Source of the DNA: Paenibacillaceae bacterium UBA6304
GTDB lineage: Bacteria; Bacillota; Bacilli; Paenibacillales; Paenibacillaceae
Direction: 5' to 3'
Length of the DNA stretch: 21,634 nt
Assembly (NCBI GenBank): GCA_002439285.1
Contig: DJTQ01000389.1
Location: 1 to 21,634 of the forward strand
Both the position numbers and the translations under genes were made by a program. The notes under the pieces are model-generated. The model saw only the letters and a list, made by a program, of their open reading frames with translations. It did no database searches and was not told where the DNA came from. Shown one piece after another: positions 14,549-21,634 of the stretch (position 1 is the stretch's first letter; every line of letters starts with the position of its first letter).

Positions 14549-15580
14549 TTATTTAATCCCTTCTTGCACTTCCTTCAGCATTTCCGGCACGGACAACAGG
14601 CCGCCGCCGGAGAGGTACCAGTAGTTGGCGTCAAGGTAGACGATTTTGCCGTTTTTGTAGGCATTCGTCTTTTTCACAAGGTCGTTCTCAACCAGCTTGG
14701 AGGCCGGTTCGGCTTGTTTACCTTCTTCGGTAACGACTGCGTCACGATCCACGACGAACAGGTAATCCGGGTTCTTCTCCGCTACGAATTCGAAGGAGAT
14801 GGAGTCCCCATGCGTATCGGCTTTGAGATTCTCATCGACTGCCCCGATGCCGAATACATCATGAATGATCCCGAAGCGCGAGCCAGGTCCGTAGGCGCTG
14901 ACTTTACCGCCCGTGGTCAGGATGACAAGCCCCTTCTTCCCGCTAGCCGTTGCCTCGTCGTTCAGGGACTTGATCGAATCGTTAATTGCCGCAAGCTCTT
15001 GTTCCGCTTCAGCGTCCTTGCCGAAGATTTCACCGAGCGTCTTCACGTTCTCCGTGAACGAGCCCATATAATTCGCGGTGTCTACGCCCATGAAGATCGT
15101 AGGTGCGATTTTGTTCAATTCTTCATAAGCCTCGGAGGAACGTCCGGAGATGAAGATGATATCCGGATCCAATGCGTTCAGGCCTTCAAAATCGGGTTCA
15201 AACAGTGTACCCGCATTTTTGTACTTGCTGTCTTCGTATTTCTTCAAATGAGTCGGCAAATTGCCTTGCGGTACAGCCGCCACTTCGACGCCAAGCTTAT
15301 CAAGCGTTTCCAGCACGCCCATGTCGAACACTACCACTTTGGCAGGGTTCTTCTTGACCTTGGCTTCGCCCAGCTTGTGCTTGATCGTAAACTCTTCATC
15401 CTCGGCTGGCGCGGCAGCGGCCGCCTGCGTAGTATTCGTGCTTCCTGCGTTAGCCCCTGCATTATCGCCATTATTTCCGTTGTTTCCGTTATTGCTATTG
15501 TTTTTGTTCGCTCCGCAAGCGGCCAGTACAAAAACCATAACCAGAGTAGTAAACATCAACGCTAACTTTTTGCTATTCAC
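14549..15580 (-). CDS. yclQ: Siderophore-binding lipoprotein (YclQ/FatB-like)
   Basis: 343-residue extracellular solute-binding lipoprotein. A signal peptide ends in the lipobox LAAC with Cys22 as the lipidation site. A low-complexity Asn/Gly then Ala linker (about 24-60) precedes the cluster-8 helical-backbone binding fold. Segments KVVVFDMGVLETLDKLG, DPDIIFISGRSSEAYEELN, YGPGSRFGIIHDVFG and VYLDANYWYLSGGG closely resemble B. subtilis YclQ, the petrobactin-binding protein. It delivers ferric siderophore to the FecCD-type permease pair encoded upstream. The start is a GTG at 15580 with GGGGG seven bases before. It lies 82 bp after the ATPase gene with a stem-loop between, and is last in the yclNOPQ-like operon. 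The exact siderophore is inferred. Confidence 0.88.
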   Translation of the reverse strand: MNSKKLALMFTTLVMVFVLAACGANKNNSNNGNNGNNGDNAGANAGSTNTTQAAAAAPAEDEEFTIKHKLGEAKVKKNPAKVVVFDMGVLETLDKLGVEVAAVPQGNLPTHLKKYEDSKYKNAGTLFEPDFEGLNALDPDIIFISGRSSEAYEELNKIAPTIFMGVDTANYMGSFTENVKTLGEIFGKDAEAEQELAAINDSIKSLNDEATASGKKGLVILTTGGKVSAYGPGSRFGIIHDVFGIGAVDENLKADTHGDSISFEFVAEKNPDYLFVVDRDAVVTEEGKQAEPASKLVENDLVKKTNAYKNGKIVYLDANYWYLSGGGLLSVPEMLKEVQEGIK

Positions 15581-15632
15581 CTGAATTCCCCCATATTTTC
15601 ATAATTTGAAATAACCTTAAATTAAAAACCTT

Positions 15633-15648
15633 CCGGACCCCAATCCGG
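15633..15648 (-). other. Intercistronic stem-loop between the ATPase and binding-protein genes
   Basis: On the minus strand CCGGA-TTGGGG-TCCGG is followed by AAGGTTTTTAATTT. The short stem and imperfect T-run suggest partial termination or an mRNA processing/stability element. In many uptake operons the binding protein is made in excess, and such a stem could protect its message; this is inference. Confidence 0.4.
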
Positions 15649-15662
15649 TTATTGGCATGTGC

Positions 15663-16421
15663 TTATGCGAAATACACACATATTTTGTTGCCGCCGATCT
15701 CCTGGACCGGAATTTCCATATCGTAAACTTCGCGCAGCACGGAAGGTTCGATAATTTCATCCTTCGTACCTTCCTTAACCACCTTGCCGTCCTTTAGCGC
15801 TACAATGTAGTCGGAGTAGCAGGAGGCGAAGTTAATGTCGTGGATGACCAGCACGACCGTTTTGCCAAGCTCGTCGACCAGCCTGCGCAATACCTTCATA
15901 ATTTGCACCGAATGGTTCATGTCGAGATTGTTGAGCGGCTCGTCAAGCAGCACGTACTCCGTATTTTGCGCGATGACCATGGCGATGAAAGCCCGTTGCT
16001 TTTGCCCCCCGCTAAGTTCGTCGAGAAATTTGTTTTGCATCGTCTCAAGATGCATATAGCGGATCGCTTCGTCCACATAGGCTTCGTCTTCCTTATTCAA
16101 GCGACCCTGTGAATAGGGAAAACGCCCGAAGTTTACGAGATCCCGCACCGTCAAACGAATGTTAATGTGGTTGGACTGTTTAAGGATCGAAATCTTTTTG
16201 GCAAGGTCTCCACTTTTCCATTGACCGATCTCCCGGTCTTCAATCAGGACTTCGCCCTCATCCTTGGTAATCAGCCTGCTGATCATAGACATCAACGTGC
16301 TCTTCCCCGCCCCGTTCGGTCCGATAAAGGAAGTAATCTTCCCTTTCGCGATCTCGAGCGAGACATTGTCGACAACCTTTTTACCGCCGTATTGTTTGGA
16401 AACTCCTTTGACCTTTACCAC
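15663..16421 (-). CDS. yclP: Ferric-siderophore ABC transporter ATPase (YclP/FatE-like)
   Basis: 252-residue FecE-type ATPase. Walker A GPNGAGKST (34-42), Q-loop Gln82 (ILKQSNHI), signature LSGGQKQR (136-143), Walker B VLLDEP (157-162) and switch His194 (VIHD) are all intact. It powers import through the two permeases encoded immediately upstream. The start is GTG at 16421 with AAAGGAG eight bases upstream; it overlaps the end of the yclO-like gene by 7 bp. Position third of four matches B. subtilis yclNOPQ (petrobactin uptake). Iron repression is expected from the Fur box before the first gene. Confidence 0.9.
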   Translation of the reverse strand: MVKVKGVSKQYGGKKVVDNVSLEIAKGKITSFIGPNGAGKSTLMSMISRLITKDEGEVLIEDREIGQWKSGDLAKKISILKQSNHINIRLTVRDLVNFGRFPYSQGRLNKEDEAYVDEAIRYMHLETMQNKFLDELSGGQKQRAFIAMVIAQNTEYVLLDEPLNNLDMNHSVQIMKVLRRLVDELGKTVVLVIHDINFASCYSDYIVALKDGKVVKEGTKDEIIEPSVLREVYDMEIPVQEIGGNKICVYFA

Positions 16422-17365
16422 GATTTATTCTCCTTTAGCAGCAGATAGATGAAGTACACCCCGCCGATAAAGTTGATGATGACGCTTAGCGAAGTGGAGA
16501 AGGTAAATACTTTCTCGATAATCAGCTGACCTCCGGCCAAGGCGATAAAGCTGACCAGGGAAGCGCCGAGAATCAACGTTTTGTGACGGTAGGTGTTCAG
16601 GAACTGATAAGACACATTGGCTACCAGCAGCCCGAGGAACGTAATCGGCCCCACCAAAGCGGTCGAAATCGAAATCAGAACCGCAACGACGATCAACATG
16701 CGCTTGACGACATACTCATAACTGACGCCCAAATTGACGGCATGATCACGACCTAAAGCAAGCACATCCAAATACTTGGTAAATTTCGCAAAATAAAGCG
16801 CTACAAGCAGCACGCCGATGATCGACAACCACAGCAAATCGGAATTGACATTGTTGAAGCTGGCGAACATTTTATCCTGGATGACCAGAAATTCATTCGG
16901 ATCAATCAGCTTTTGCAGGAACGAGGTCACACTTGAGAAAAAGGTTCCGAAGATGAGCCCGATCAGCAGCAGATGATAGATATTGCGTCCCTCTTTGCGA
17001 AACAGCATTCTATACAATAGCATGGCGAACACGACCATTAATCCGACCGCCAGAACAAAACGCAAATTTTTGCTCATCATGGTTAAGGCCGTTCCCCCGA
17101 TCAGGAACACGATCACCGTCTGAAGAAGCATGTACAACGAATCCAGGCCGATGATGCTCGGCGTCAGAATCCGATTGTTCGTAATCGTCTGAAACACTAC
17201 GGTCGAAAAAGCGATGGCTGTACCTGTGAGGAGGATCGCGATCAGTTTTTTGCCTCGTCTCGGTAGTATGTAATCCCAATGTCCTCCCGCATCAATGGTC
17301 ATAAAGATGATGGCAATCAGGACGGCGATGCCGGCAAGGATCCATAGTTTTGCTTTATTGCTCAT
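16415..17365 (-). CDS. yclO: Ferric-siderophore ABC transporter permease (YclO/FatC-like)
   Basis: 316-residue FecCD-family permease with about eight to nine hydrophobic segments. It has the family layout: RRGKKLIAILLTGTAIAFSTVVFQTITNNRILTPSIIGLDSLY near residues 35-80, and PITFLGLLVANVSYQF followed by TYRHKTLILGASL near the C-terminus, the segment that contacts the ATPase. It pairs with the upstream YclN-like protein to form the membrane channel. ATG at 17365 with GAGGAG upstream, inside the end of the preceding gene (11-bp overlap). Confidence 0.9.
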   Translation of the reverse strand: MSNKAKLWILAGIAVLIAIIFMTIDAGGHWDYILPRRGKKLIAILLTGTAIAFSTVVFQTITNNRILTPSIIGLDSLYMLLQTVIVFLIGGTALTMMSKNLRFVLAVGLMVVFAMLLYRMLFRKEGRNIYHLLLIGLIFGTFFSSVTSFLQKLIDPNEFLVIQDKMFASFNNVNSDLLWLSIIGVLLVALYFAKFTKYLDVLALGRDHAVNLGVSYEYVVKRMLIVVAVLISISTALVGPITFLGLLVANVSYQFLNTYRHKTLILGASLVSFIALAGGQLIIEKVFTFSTSLSVIINFIGGVYFIYLLLKENKSW

Positions 17366-18320
17366 ATGTCTTTCTCCTCATCAGCAGATACAGGAAGATG
17401 CCGCTTCCGATTACCCCGACGGTCAGCCCGATCGGCACCTCATACGGATAGATGATCACCCGGCCCAAAATGTCGCAGCCCAGAACGAAAACCGCGCCCA
17501 GCAAAGCCGTGTAAGTCAGATTCCCTTTCAGGTTGTCGCCACGGAAAATCGTGACCAGGTTCGGAATGATCAATCCGAGAAAAGGGATCGACCCTACCGT
17601 CAGCACGACGACCGAAGTAACGAGCGCCACCAGGCCCAGCCCGATGTTGACGATCTGCTTGTAATTCAAGCCCAGGTTGACGGAAAACTCCTCGCCCATG
17701 CCTGCGACCGTAAACTTGTTAGCGTAAATGTACGAGGCCGCCACTAGAGGCACGCTGATAAACAACAGCTCGTAACGTCCCTGCATGACCATGGAGAAAT
17801 CCCCGTACAGCCACGCGGACATGCTCTGAATCAAGTTGTATTTATACGCAAAAAATGTAGTTGCCGAACTCACGATTCCGCCGAACATCAACCCGACTAG
17901 CGGGATAAAGATCGTATCTTTGTATTTGACCCGATTCAGAATTGCCATGAATAGGTAGGTTCCGAGGAGTGCAAATACAAAGGCTACGGACATTTTGACG
18001 AGCGCGCCTGCCGATGTAAACAAGAGCAGGGCCACCATAATGCCGAAGCTGGCGGAATCCATCGTGCCCGCCGTGCTCGGCGACACGAATTTGTTCCGGG
18101 TCAGTTGCTGCATGATCAATCCTACGATGCTCATGCTGACGCCGGCGATAACAATGCTGACTAGCCGGGGAACCCGGCTGATCCACAGCAATTCCCAAGC
18201 CTCCCCGCTTGTCGGCCCAATCAAGTCAGACAAGGACATGCTGGAGGCTCCGATAAACAGAGATGCGATAGATAGTACGATTAAGAGTGCTATTAAAAGA
18301 GTTAGTGTTTTCTTTTTCAT
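17355..18320 (-). CDS. yclN: Ferric-siderophore ABC transporter permease (YclN/FatD-like)
   Basis: 321-residue FecCD-family permease, first gene of the operon. The N-terminal hydrophobic segment (LTLLIALLIVLSIASLFIGA) is followed by RVPRLVSIVIAGVSMSIVG and LTRNKFVSPSTAGTMDSASF, a block characteristic of the petrobactin-type permeases, and by GSIPFLGLIIPNLVTIFRGD near residue 240, the conserved coupling region. ATG at 18320 with AAGGGA seven bases upstream. A strong SigA-type promoter and a Fur box lie about 90-145 bp upstream, so the four genes are expected to be transcribed together when iron is scarce. Confidence 0.9.
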   Translation of the reverse strand: MKKKTLTLLIALLIVLSIASLFIGASSMSLSDLIGPTSGEAWELLWISRVPRLVSIVIAGVSMSIVGLIMQQLTRNKFVSPSTAGTMDSASFGIMVALLLFTSAGALVKMSVAFVFALLGTYLFMAILNRVKYKDTIFIPLVGLMFGGIVSSATTFFAYKYNLIQSMSAWLYGDFSMVMQGRYELLFISVPLVAASYIYANKFTVAGMGEEFSVNLGLNYKQIVNIGLGLVALVTSVVVLTVGSIPFLGLIIPNLVTIFRGDNLKGNLTYTALLGAVFVLGCDILGRVIIYPYEVPIGLTVGVIGSGIFLYLLMRRKTYEQ

Positions 18321-18406
18321 GAGATCGTCCCTTAACTTTGCTCCCTCTGGCCTGGAGGAAGCTCAAGTGATTCGCTGCCGGCAGAACAGACGATTGGTTT
18401 GCAATT

Positions 18407-18425
18407 AATAATGATATTCATTATC
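18407..18425. promoter_or_regulatory. Fur box of the siderophore-uptake operon
   Basis: Read on the minus strand, GATAATGAATATCATTATT matches 16 of 19 bases of the classical Fur box. It lies just downstream of the -10 element, over the predicted transcription start region, where iron-loaded Fur would block initiation. Confidence 0.88.
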
Positions 18426-18436
18426 AATTAGATTGA

Positions 18437-18466
18437 ATTATACCGTGTCTTTTTTCACACTGTCAA
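18437..18466 (-). promoter_or_regulatory. SigA promoter of the siderophore-uptake operon
   Basis: On the minus strand a perfect -35 TTGACA (18466 to 18461) and perfect -10 TATAAT (18442 to 18437) are separated by 18 bases. Transcription would start near 18430, giving a leader of about 110 bases before yclN. The rest of 18321-18613 shows nothing else except AT-rich sequence and the upstream region of the next plus-strand gene. Confidence 0.85.
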
Positions 18467-18613
18467 CCATTTTAAATTTTATTTTTTATATAAAAATCCG
18501 GTCCTTTACTGCGTAAACCCTATTGTACGGACATATGTAAGGGATGAAACCCTACCGGTTGTGGCATAGTAAGGCAAGGCCATTCATCATGATCTTGAGA
18601 AGGAGGAAATCTC

Positions 18614-18742
18614 GTGGAGAACTTGCATGAGTTTGTCGAGAAAATCCATGACAAGCAGGACAAGGACGAACGAAACCGGAAGCGGGGCAAAGGAAATCCG
18701 GCCGGTCAACTGCCGACCAAACAGCACGGAACCCAGAAGTAA
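18614..18742 (+). CDS. Very small hydrophilic protein, DUF4023-like
   Basis: 42-residue protein beginning MENLHEFVEKIHDKQDKDER and ending in PTKQHGTQK, highly charged and with no hydrophobic segment. The GTG start at 18614 is preceded by a near-ideal AAGGAGG seven bases upstream, and a hairpin terminator follows the stop by 13 bp, so the gene is well delimited although tiny. The HEFVEKxHxxQ start and GKGNP...LPTKQH end recall the small DUF4023 proteins of bacilli (from memory). Function unknown; such proteins are often sporulation-associated, but nothing here shows that. One of the few plus-strand genes in the window, divergent from the siderophore operon. Confidence 0.75.
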   Translation: MENLHEFVEKIHDKQDKDERNRKRGKGNPAGQLPTKQHGTQK

Positions 18743-18755
18743 ACATACTAAATAA

Positions 18756-18795
18756 GAGCCGTCCCCTTCAGTAAAATTACTGAGGCGGACGGCTC
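18756..18795. terminator. Bidirectional terminator between two convergent small genes
   Basis: GAGCCGTCC (18756-18764) pairs with GGACGGCTC (18787-18795). An inner stem CAGTAA/TTACTG makes a long hairpin. T-rich tails exist on both sides (CTTTGATT on plus, TTATTTAG on minus), neither a pure run. It serves the plus-strand gene ending at 18742 and the minus-strand gene ending at 18836. Confidence 0.8.
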
Positions 18796-18835
18796 CTTTG
18801 ATTCATTCAAAGTGTATCCCTGAAATGTTGAAATG

Positions 18836-19021
18836 TTAGTGATCGTAAAGATCCTCGCCGGAGATGTACTCATTCGGCACGTCATCCCCCGGACTAGCAT
18901 GGTTCTTGATTTGGCTAAGTCGTCCTGCCCGGCCTTCCCCGCCGTTGCCTGTTGACGCATTTTGGGCATTACTGCTGCCGTTGCCGACCTTCCGGTTGTG
19001 CTGTTCGCGTTTGCTCGCCAT
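18836..19021 (-). CDS. Small hydrophilic protein of unknown function
   Basis: 61-residue protein rich in Asn, Gly, Ser, Lys and Arg in its first two thirds (MASKREQHNRKVGNGSSNAQ) and acidic at the end (NEYISGEDLYDH). It has no membrane or signal segment and looks intrinsically disordered. I do not recognise a family. It is called real because of GGGAGG eight bases before the ATG at 19021 and the shared terminator directly downstream. A longer overlapping frame on the same strand (to 19098) is rejected since it lacks such a site. Composition resembles small spore or stress proteins of bacilli, but this is only an impression. Confidence 0.6.
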   Translation of the reverse strand: MASKREQHNRKVGNGSSNAQNASTGNGGEGRAGRLSQIKNHASPGDDVPNEYISGEDLYDH

Positions 19022-19109
19022 GTCTGTAACCTCCCGATGTCAACTTCATCCTGTTGCTTGTTGAAGCAGGCATCCTGCCCGTTGTTAGCCTGTGACATGG
19101 GGCCGGTTT

Positions 19110-19838
19110 TTATTCCTTAATCGTCACCGTTACCGGCGACCATTCCGCAATCACGGTTTGGCCATGAACAGATACACTGCCTTCCGGTGTAAGGTCTTTT
19201 TCGGTCATGATACCAAGCGCGATGGTAAACCGGTTGAATTTAATCGGAACCCCGCTTTCCCGGCGGATCTCCGTGCCGTTCACGTAGAAGACGACTTCGT
19301 CAGTGCCTCGGTTATAGGTGATTTTATAGGTGTTGAACTCCCGTACTTTAAAATCCGTATCTTCCTTGAACACGCAAAAGTACTTCGTCTTGTCGCTTGG
19401 CGGTACTTCCACGCCCGGAAAAGGCAAGACTGCATAGACACTTGCATACTTGTCATTGCCTGCAAAGAAGTCGAGCGCCGCGCCGGTCGTGAAGTCCAGC
19501 AGGTTTAGCGATACGTAGCCGTCGTACAAATCACCGGGAGCCGTATTTTGCGAACGGGCACGAATTTGCAGCTCAAAGCTGACTTCGCCCGACTCAGGAA
19601 CTACGACGTCCTCCACGGAATAATACATATGCTTGGCATTGTCCAGAATTTGAATCTGATGATTCTGACGGCTAAGCGGCGCGCGGCAGTACAGGATGCC
19701 GTTACGAACGATAACTACGGCTTCCGGTTCCCGGTATTCCCAGAAGGATCCATCAGGCAGCGGAAAGCCGCCCATTTTCCAGACCTGTCCCTCGTTTAGT
19801 ATCGTATGAAAATCGCCGAATATTTTTTGTTGTTCCAT
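19110..19838 (-). CDS. Conserved protein of unknown function, DUF6081-like
   Basis: 242-residue soluble protein without signal peptide or membrane segment. It is rich in beta-strand-forming, aromatic segments. Distinctive blocks are DGSFWEYREPEAVVIV, QILDNAKHMYYSVEDVVVP, GDLYDGYVSLNLLDFTTGAA, FFAGNDKYASVYAVLPFPG and ALGIMTEKDLTPEGSVSVHG. The alternation and a segment EVVFYVNGTEIRRE suggest a jelly-roll/LamG-type sandwich (YKITYNRGTDEVVFYVNG is typical of such folds). From memory these blocks fit the family DUF6081, which I cannot verify. The ATG at 19838 has GAGGG nine bases upstream; a TTG one codon earlier is not used. It follows the prenyltransferase gene by 73 bp on the same strand and may be co-transcribed. 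No catalytic residues can be named. Confidence 0.7.
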   Translation of the reverse strand: MEQQKIFGDFHTILNEGQVWKMGGFPLPDGSFWEYREPEAVVIVRNGILYCRAPLSRQNHQIQILDNAKHMYYSVEDVVVPESGEVSFELQIRARSQNTAPGDLYDGYVSLNLLDFTTGAALDFFAGNDKYASVYAVLPFPGVEVPPSDKTKYFCVFKEDTDFKVREFNTYKITYNRGTDEVVFYVNGTEIRRESGVPIKFNRFTIALGIMTEKDLTPEGSVSVHGQTVIAEWSPVTVTIKE

Positions 19839-19911
19839 CAAAAGTCGCCCTCTCTCTAGAAGTGAATGTAATAATAGTACTGTGAACCGTGACTGTCATA
19901 AATAAATGCAA

Positions 19912-20835
19912 TTAAAGCTGGATTAAACCTTGAACCAGCAGCGCCGCCATCATAATGAGTCCGCAGCGGACGGAGGCCTGCATGGAGGCACCCATTAGCG
20001 GCAAATAAGCCGCGGAGGGATTATGCTCTTTCAGTCGCCCGTATACCCGGTACAAAGGAATCGCCGTGACTAACGCCAGCAGAGAATAGAGCGGCAAAGT
20101 TCCCACCACCGCACAAATCACTAGGAAGAGATAGGCCAGAAACAGCATCATTTTTGAGAAGTTCAGCGCACGCTTTTCGCCCCAGACGACGACCAGCGTA
20201 TTTTTCCCGGCCTGCTTGTCCGCCTGCCAATGCAAAAAATGATGATTAAACAGCACAAGCGTCGTCAGCAAGCCGATCGGCATGGAGAGCAATACGGAAT
20301 CGAGGCTAAAATCCCCTGTCTGTACGTAATAAGCACCCATCACCGGTAGCACGCCGAAAGACAGCAAAATAGCTACTTCACTGAGCCCTTTTCCCCGGTA
20401 ACCGAACCGAAGCGGCGGAGCCACGTAAAAATAAGCGATCAACCCGCCCAAACCGCCGAATACCAATACCGGCCAGCCGCTGATCACACTCAAGATTACC
20501 CCGCACAGTACGGCCAGTCCCAACAGCGACCATGTTATCGCAGAAAAGGTCCGCTCGGACATCAGGCCGCCGGACGGAAAACCCGAGTTCGTCGAAATGA
20601 CTTCCGGCGTCTCTTGAGCCGCCACATCGGCTCCATTACGGTAATCCCATAAATCATTGATCATGTTCGAGAACAGATGAGCCGCTCCCGCACCGATTAG
20701 AGTAATGATTAACAGTACCGGGTGAAACTCGCCTTTCCACATAAAGGCCCCCAGCGCCCCAAGAAATACAGGAACCAACATCACGGGAATCACTTTAAAC
20801 CGGGATGCCTTCTTGAAAGTTGTCCATATGTTCAC
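19912..20835 (-). CDS. UbiA-family prenyltransferase, MenA-like
   Basis: 307-residue integral membrane protein with about eight or nine membrane helices. The first Asp-rich motif is intact: N60-D61-x-x-D64 then G68-x-D70 (NDLWDYRNGAD), which binds prenyl diphosphate through Mg2+. YFYVAPPLRFGYRGKGLSE and GAYYVQTGDF strongly recall MenA, which prenylates 1,4-dihydroxy-2-naphthoate to form demethylmenaquinone. In the second motif the usual NNxRDxxxDxxxGKxT reads HHFLHWQADKQAGKNT (198-213), so His202 replaces the first Asp while Asp206 remains. That casts doubt on a true MenA role; another UbiA substrate is possible. Start is GTG at 20835; the best Shine-Dalgarno (GGGAG) is about 13 bases away, so the start is less certain. 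No second men gene is nearby. Confidence 0.8.
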   Translation of the reverse strand: MNIWTTFKKASRFKVIPVMLVPVFLGALGAFMWKGEFHPVLLIITLIGAGAAHLFSNMINDLWDYRNGADVAAQETPEVISTNSGFPSGGLMSERTFSAITWSLLGLAVLCGVILSVISGWPVLVFGGLGGLIAYFYVAPPLRFGYRGKGLSEVAILLSFGVLPVMGAYYVQTGDFSLDSVLLSMPIGLLTTLVLFNHHFLHWQADKQAGKNTLVVVWGEKRALNFSKMMLFLAYLFLVICAVVGTLPLYSLLALVTAIPLYRVYGRLKEHNPSAAYLPLMGASMQASVRCGLIMMAALLVQGLIQL

Positions 20836-20937
20836 CGGTTAATTCACGCTCCCTGTTAAAGTATGTTAAAAATATCACTATATAATTATACATGATTTTT
20901 ATCATAGACAAACGGGAAATTTCCGTATAACCACGAA

Positions 20938-20994
20938 CTGGACTAAGGTCCAGGTTTTTACTTCCCTATAGACCGAAGATGCCCTACGGTTTTT
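20938..20994 (+). promoter_or_regulatory. Two terminator-like hairpins in the leader before the last plus-strand gene
   Basis: CTGGAC-TAAG-GTCCAG (20938-20953) is followed by GTTTTT; then ACCG (20972-20975) and CGGT (20987-20990) enclose 11 bases and are followed by T-rich sequence. Both have terminator form only on the plus strand, yet no plus-strand gene lies upstream to terminate, since the prenyltransferase is divergent. A TATAGT at 20994-20999 could be a -10 for the downstream gene, in which case the hairpins would not be transcribed. Confidence 0.4.
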
Positions 20995-21047
20995 ATAGTA
21001 TGCTGTGAAAAGATGAATAAGATGAATACATAGACGAAGGAGATCTG

Positions 21048-21557
21048 ATGCACATGAATAAAAAAACCTGGATCGGACCCGTACTGATCCTGCTCGGCTG
21101 CTACCTGTTTTTTATTCGCAAGGAAGCGATGAGCTCGGGCTCACTAATTGGACATTTCTGGCCTACCATCTTCATTATCCCGCTCGGACTGTTTTTTCAC
21201 TGGCTCTATTTCTTCTTAATGAACCGAAAAGCCACCGGACTGCTGATTCCGGGAGGCATCCTGTTTACCGTCGGACTGGTCTGTCAGTTATCGACCCTGT
21301 TCGATAGCTGGCAGTATATGTGGCCAGGCTTTATCCTAGCCCCTGCCGTCGGCCTGTTTGAATTCTACTGGTTCGGCAACCGCAACAAATACCTGCTGAT
21401 TCCAATCAATATTCTGGGCGCGTTGTCCCTGCTATTCTTTGCCGTCTTCTCGCTCGGAACACTATATAACAGCTTGATTGTCGGCCAACCCCTGCTGGCG
21501 ATCGCTCTCATCATAATCGGCGCCGGCGTCATGATCGCCCCCAAGCGACGCCATTAA
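21048..21557 (+). CDS. Polytopic membrane protein of unknown function (LiaI/LiaF-like transmembrane region)
   Basis: 169-residue protein with six predicted membrane segments at about 8-24, 33-57, 63-82, 89-108, 114-140 and 147-164 and short polar loops, ending in a basic PKRRH tail. The repeated pattern of a short helix with GPVLILLGCYLF, FWPTIFIIPLG and MWPGFILAPAVG recalls the small LiaI/LiaF-type transmembrane domains of cell-envelope stress proteins, where a Trp-Pro pair begins helices; no LiaF C-terminal domain is present. ATG at 21048 with GAAGGAG five bases upstream; an ATG two codons later is possible. Divergent from the prenyltransferase. The 77 bases after it hold only a weak inverted repeat. 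Confidence 0.8.
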   Translation: MHMNKKTWIGPVLILLGCYLFFIRKEAMSSGSLIGHFWPTIFIIPLGLFFHWLYFFLMNRKATGLLIPGGILFTVGLVCQLSTLFDSWQYMWPGFILAPAVGLFEFYWFGNRNKYLLIPINILGALSLLFFAVFSLGTLYNSLIVGQPLLAIALIIIGAGVMIAPKRRH

Positions 21558-21634
21558 GAAATATACGGGAACCCTTCCTAAGGCCGACCCCTGCTGACTT
21601 GTTGCTCGGATCGGCTTTGGTGCGTGGATGGGGC

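Noticed and set aside
14492..14557. Tiny plus-strand frame beginning MRKKPSGN after an AAGGAGG
   Set aside because: The Shine-Dalgarno is about 20 bases from the ATG and most of the frame is the terminator hairpin.
14540..15565. 341-codon open frame on the plus strand
   Set aside because: It lies antisense to the clearly recognisable siderophore-binding lipoprotein gene, and its product is Arg/His/Phe-rich with no family resemblance.
18748..19098. 116-codon minus-strand open frame
   Set aside because: It overlaps the 61-residue gene in another frame, lacks a good ribosome binding site and runs through the bidirectional terminator.
21574..21615. Possible terminator after the last plus-strand gene
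   Set aside because: AAGGCCGA and TCGGCTTT can pair with one G-T, but the loop is about 24 bases and no T-run follows the stem beyond its own end.

Overview
The window looks like chromosomal DNA of a low-to-moderate GC, spore-forming Firmicute of the Paenibacillus type. This is inferred from the close resemblance of many products to Bacillus subtilis proteins (Ndh/YjlC, GltC, CydABCD, YclNOPQ), strong GGAGG-type ribosome binding sites, frequent GTG starts, and intergenic regions full of short hairpin-forming repeats. No rRNA, tRNA, phage gene, transposase or CRISPR array is visible. Nearly all genes lie on the minus strand.

Layout. 1-1035: the 5' part of ndh (cut by the window edge) preceded by its DUF1641 partner, with a palindrome-rich promoter region. 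1336-2238: a GltC-like LysR regulator. 2239-3003: a gene-free stretch with three different repeat families and a terminator. 3004-9227: the overlapping operon cydA-cydB-cydD-cydC for cytochrome bd oxidase and its ABC-type assembly exporter, headed by two TGTGA-N6-TCAC dyads. 9428-12334: an ABC transporter (ATPase plus large permease) followed closely by ygbA, a small Cys-rich protein of a family tied to nitrosative stress. 12335-12840: gene-free DNA with a ladder of palindromes and a 7-bp tandem repeat. 12841-14331: a monofunctional haem catalase with a PerR-like box in its promoter. 14549-18320: a Fur-boxed siderophore uptake operon in the order of yclN-yclO-yclP-yclQ. 18614-19021: two convergent very small hydrophilic proteins sharing a terminator. 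19110-20835: a conserved protein of unknown function and a UbiA/MenA-like prenyltransferase. 21048-21557: a plus-strand polytopic membrane protein with terminator-like hairpins in its leader.

The common theme is respiration and redox/iron homeostasis: NADH:menaquinone oxidoreductase, a quinol oxidase that works at low oxygen and resists NO, a possible quinone prenyltransferase, catalase, an NO-linked protein and siderophore uptake. Candidate regulators recognisable from sites are Rex or an Fnr/Crp-type protein (cyd, yjlC-ndh), PerR (catalase) and Fur (siderophore uptake).

I did not find a clearly new multi-gene system. The least explained items are the covarying hairpin repeats at 2675-2862, the palindrome ladder plus heptamer array at 12451-12739, an insertion in the nucleotide-binding domain of CydD, the ABC transporter-ygbA-cyd arrangement, and a His in place of a catalytic Asp in the prenyltransferase. 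All family names are from memory of sequence resemblance; no database search was run.
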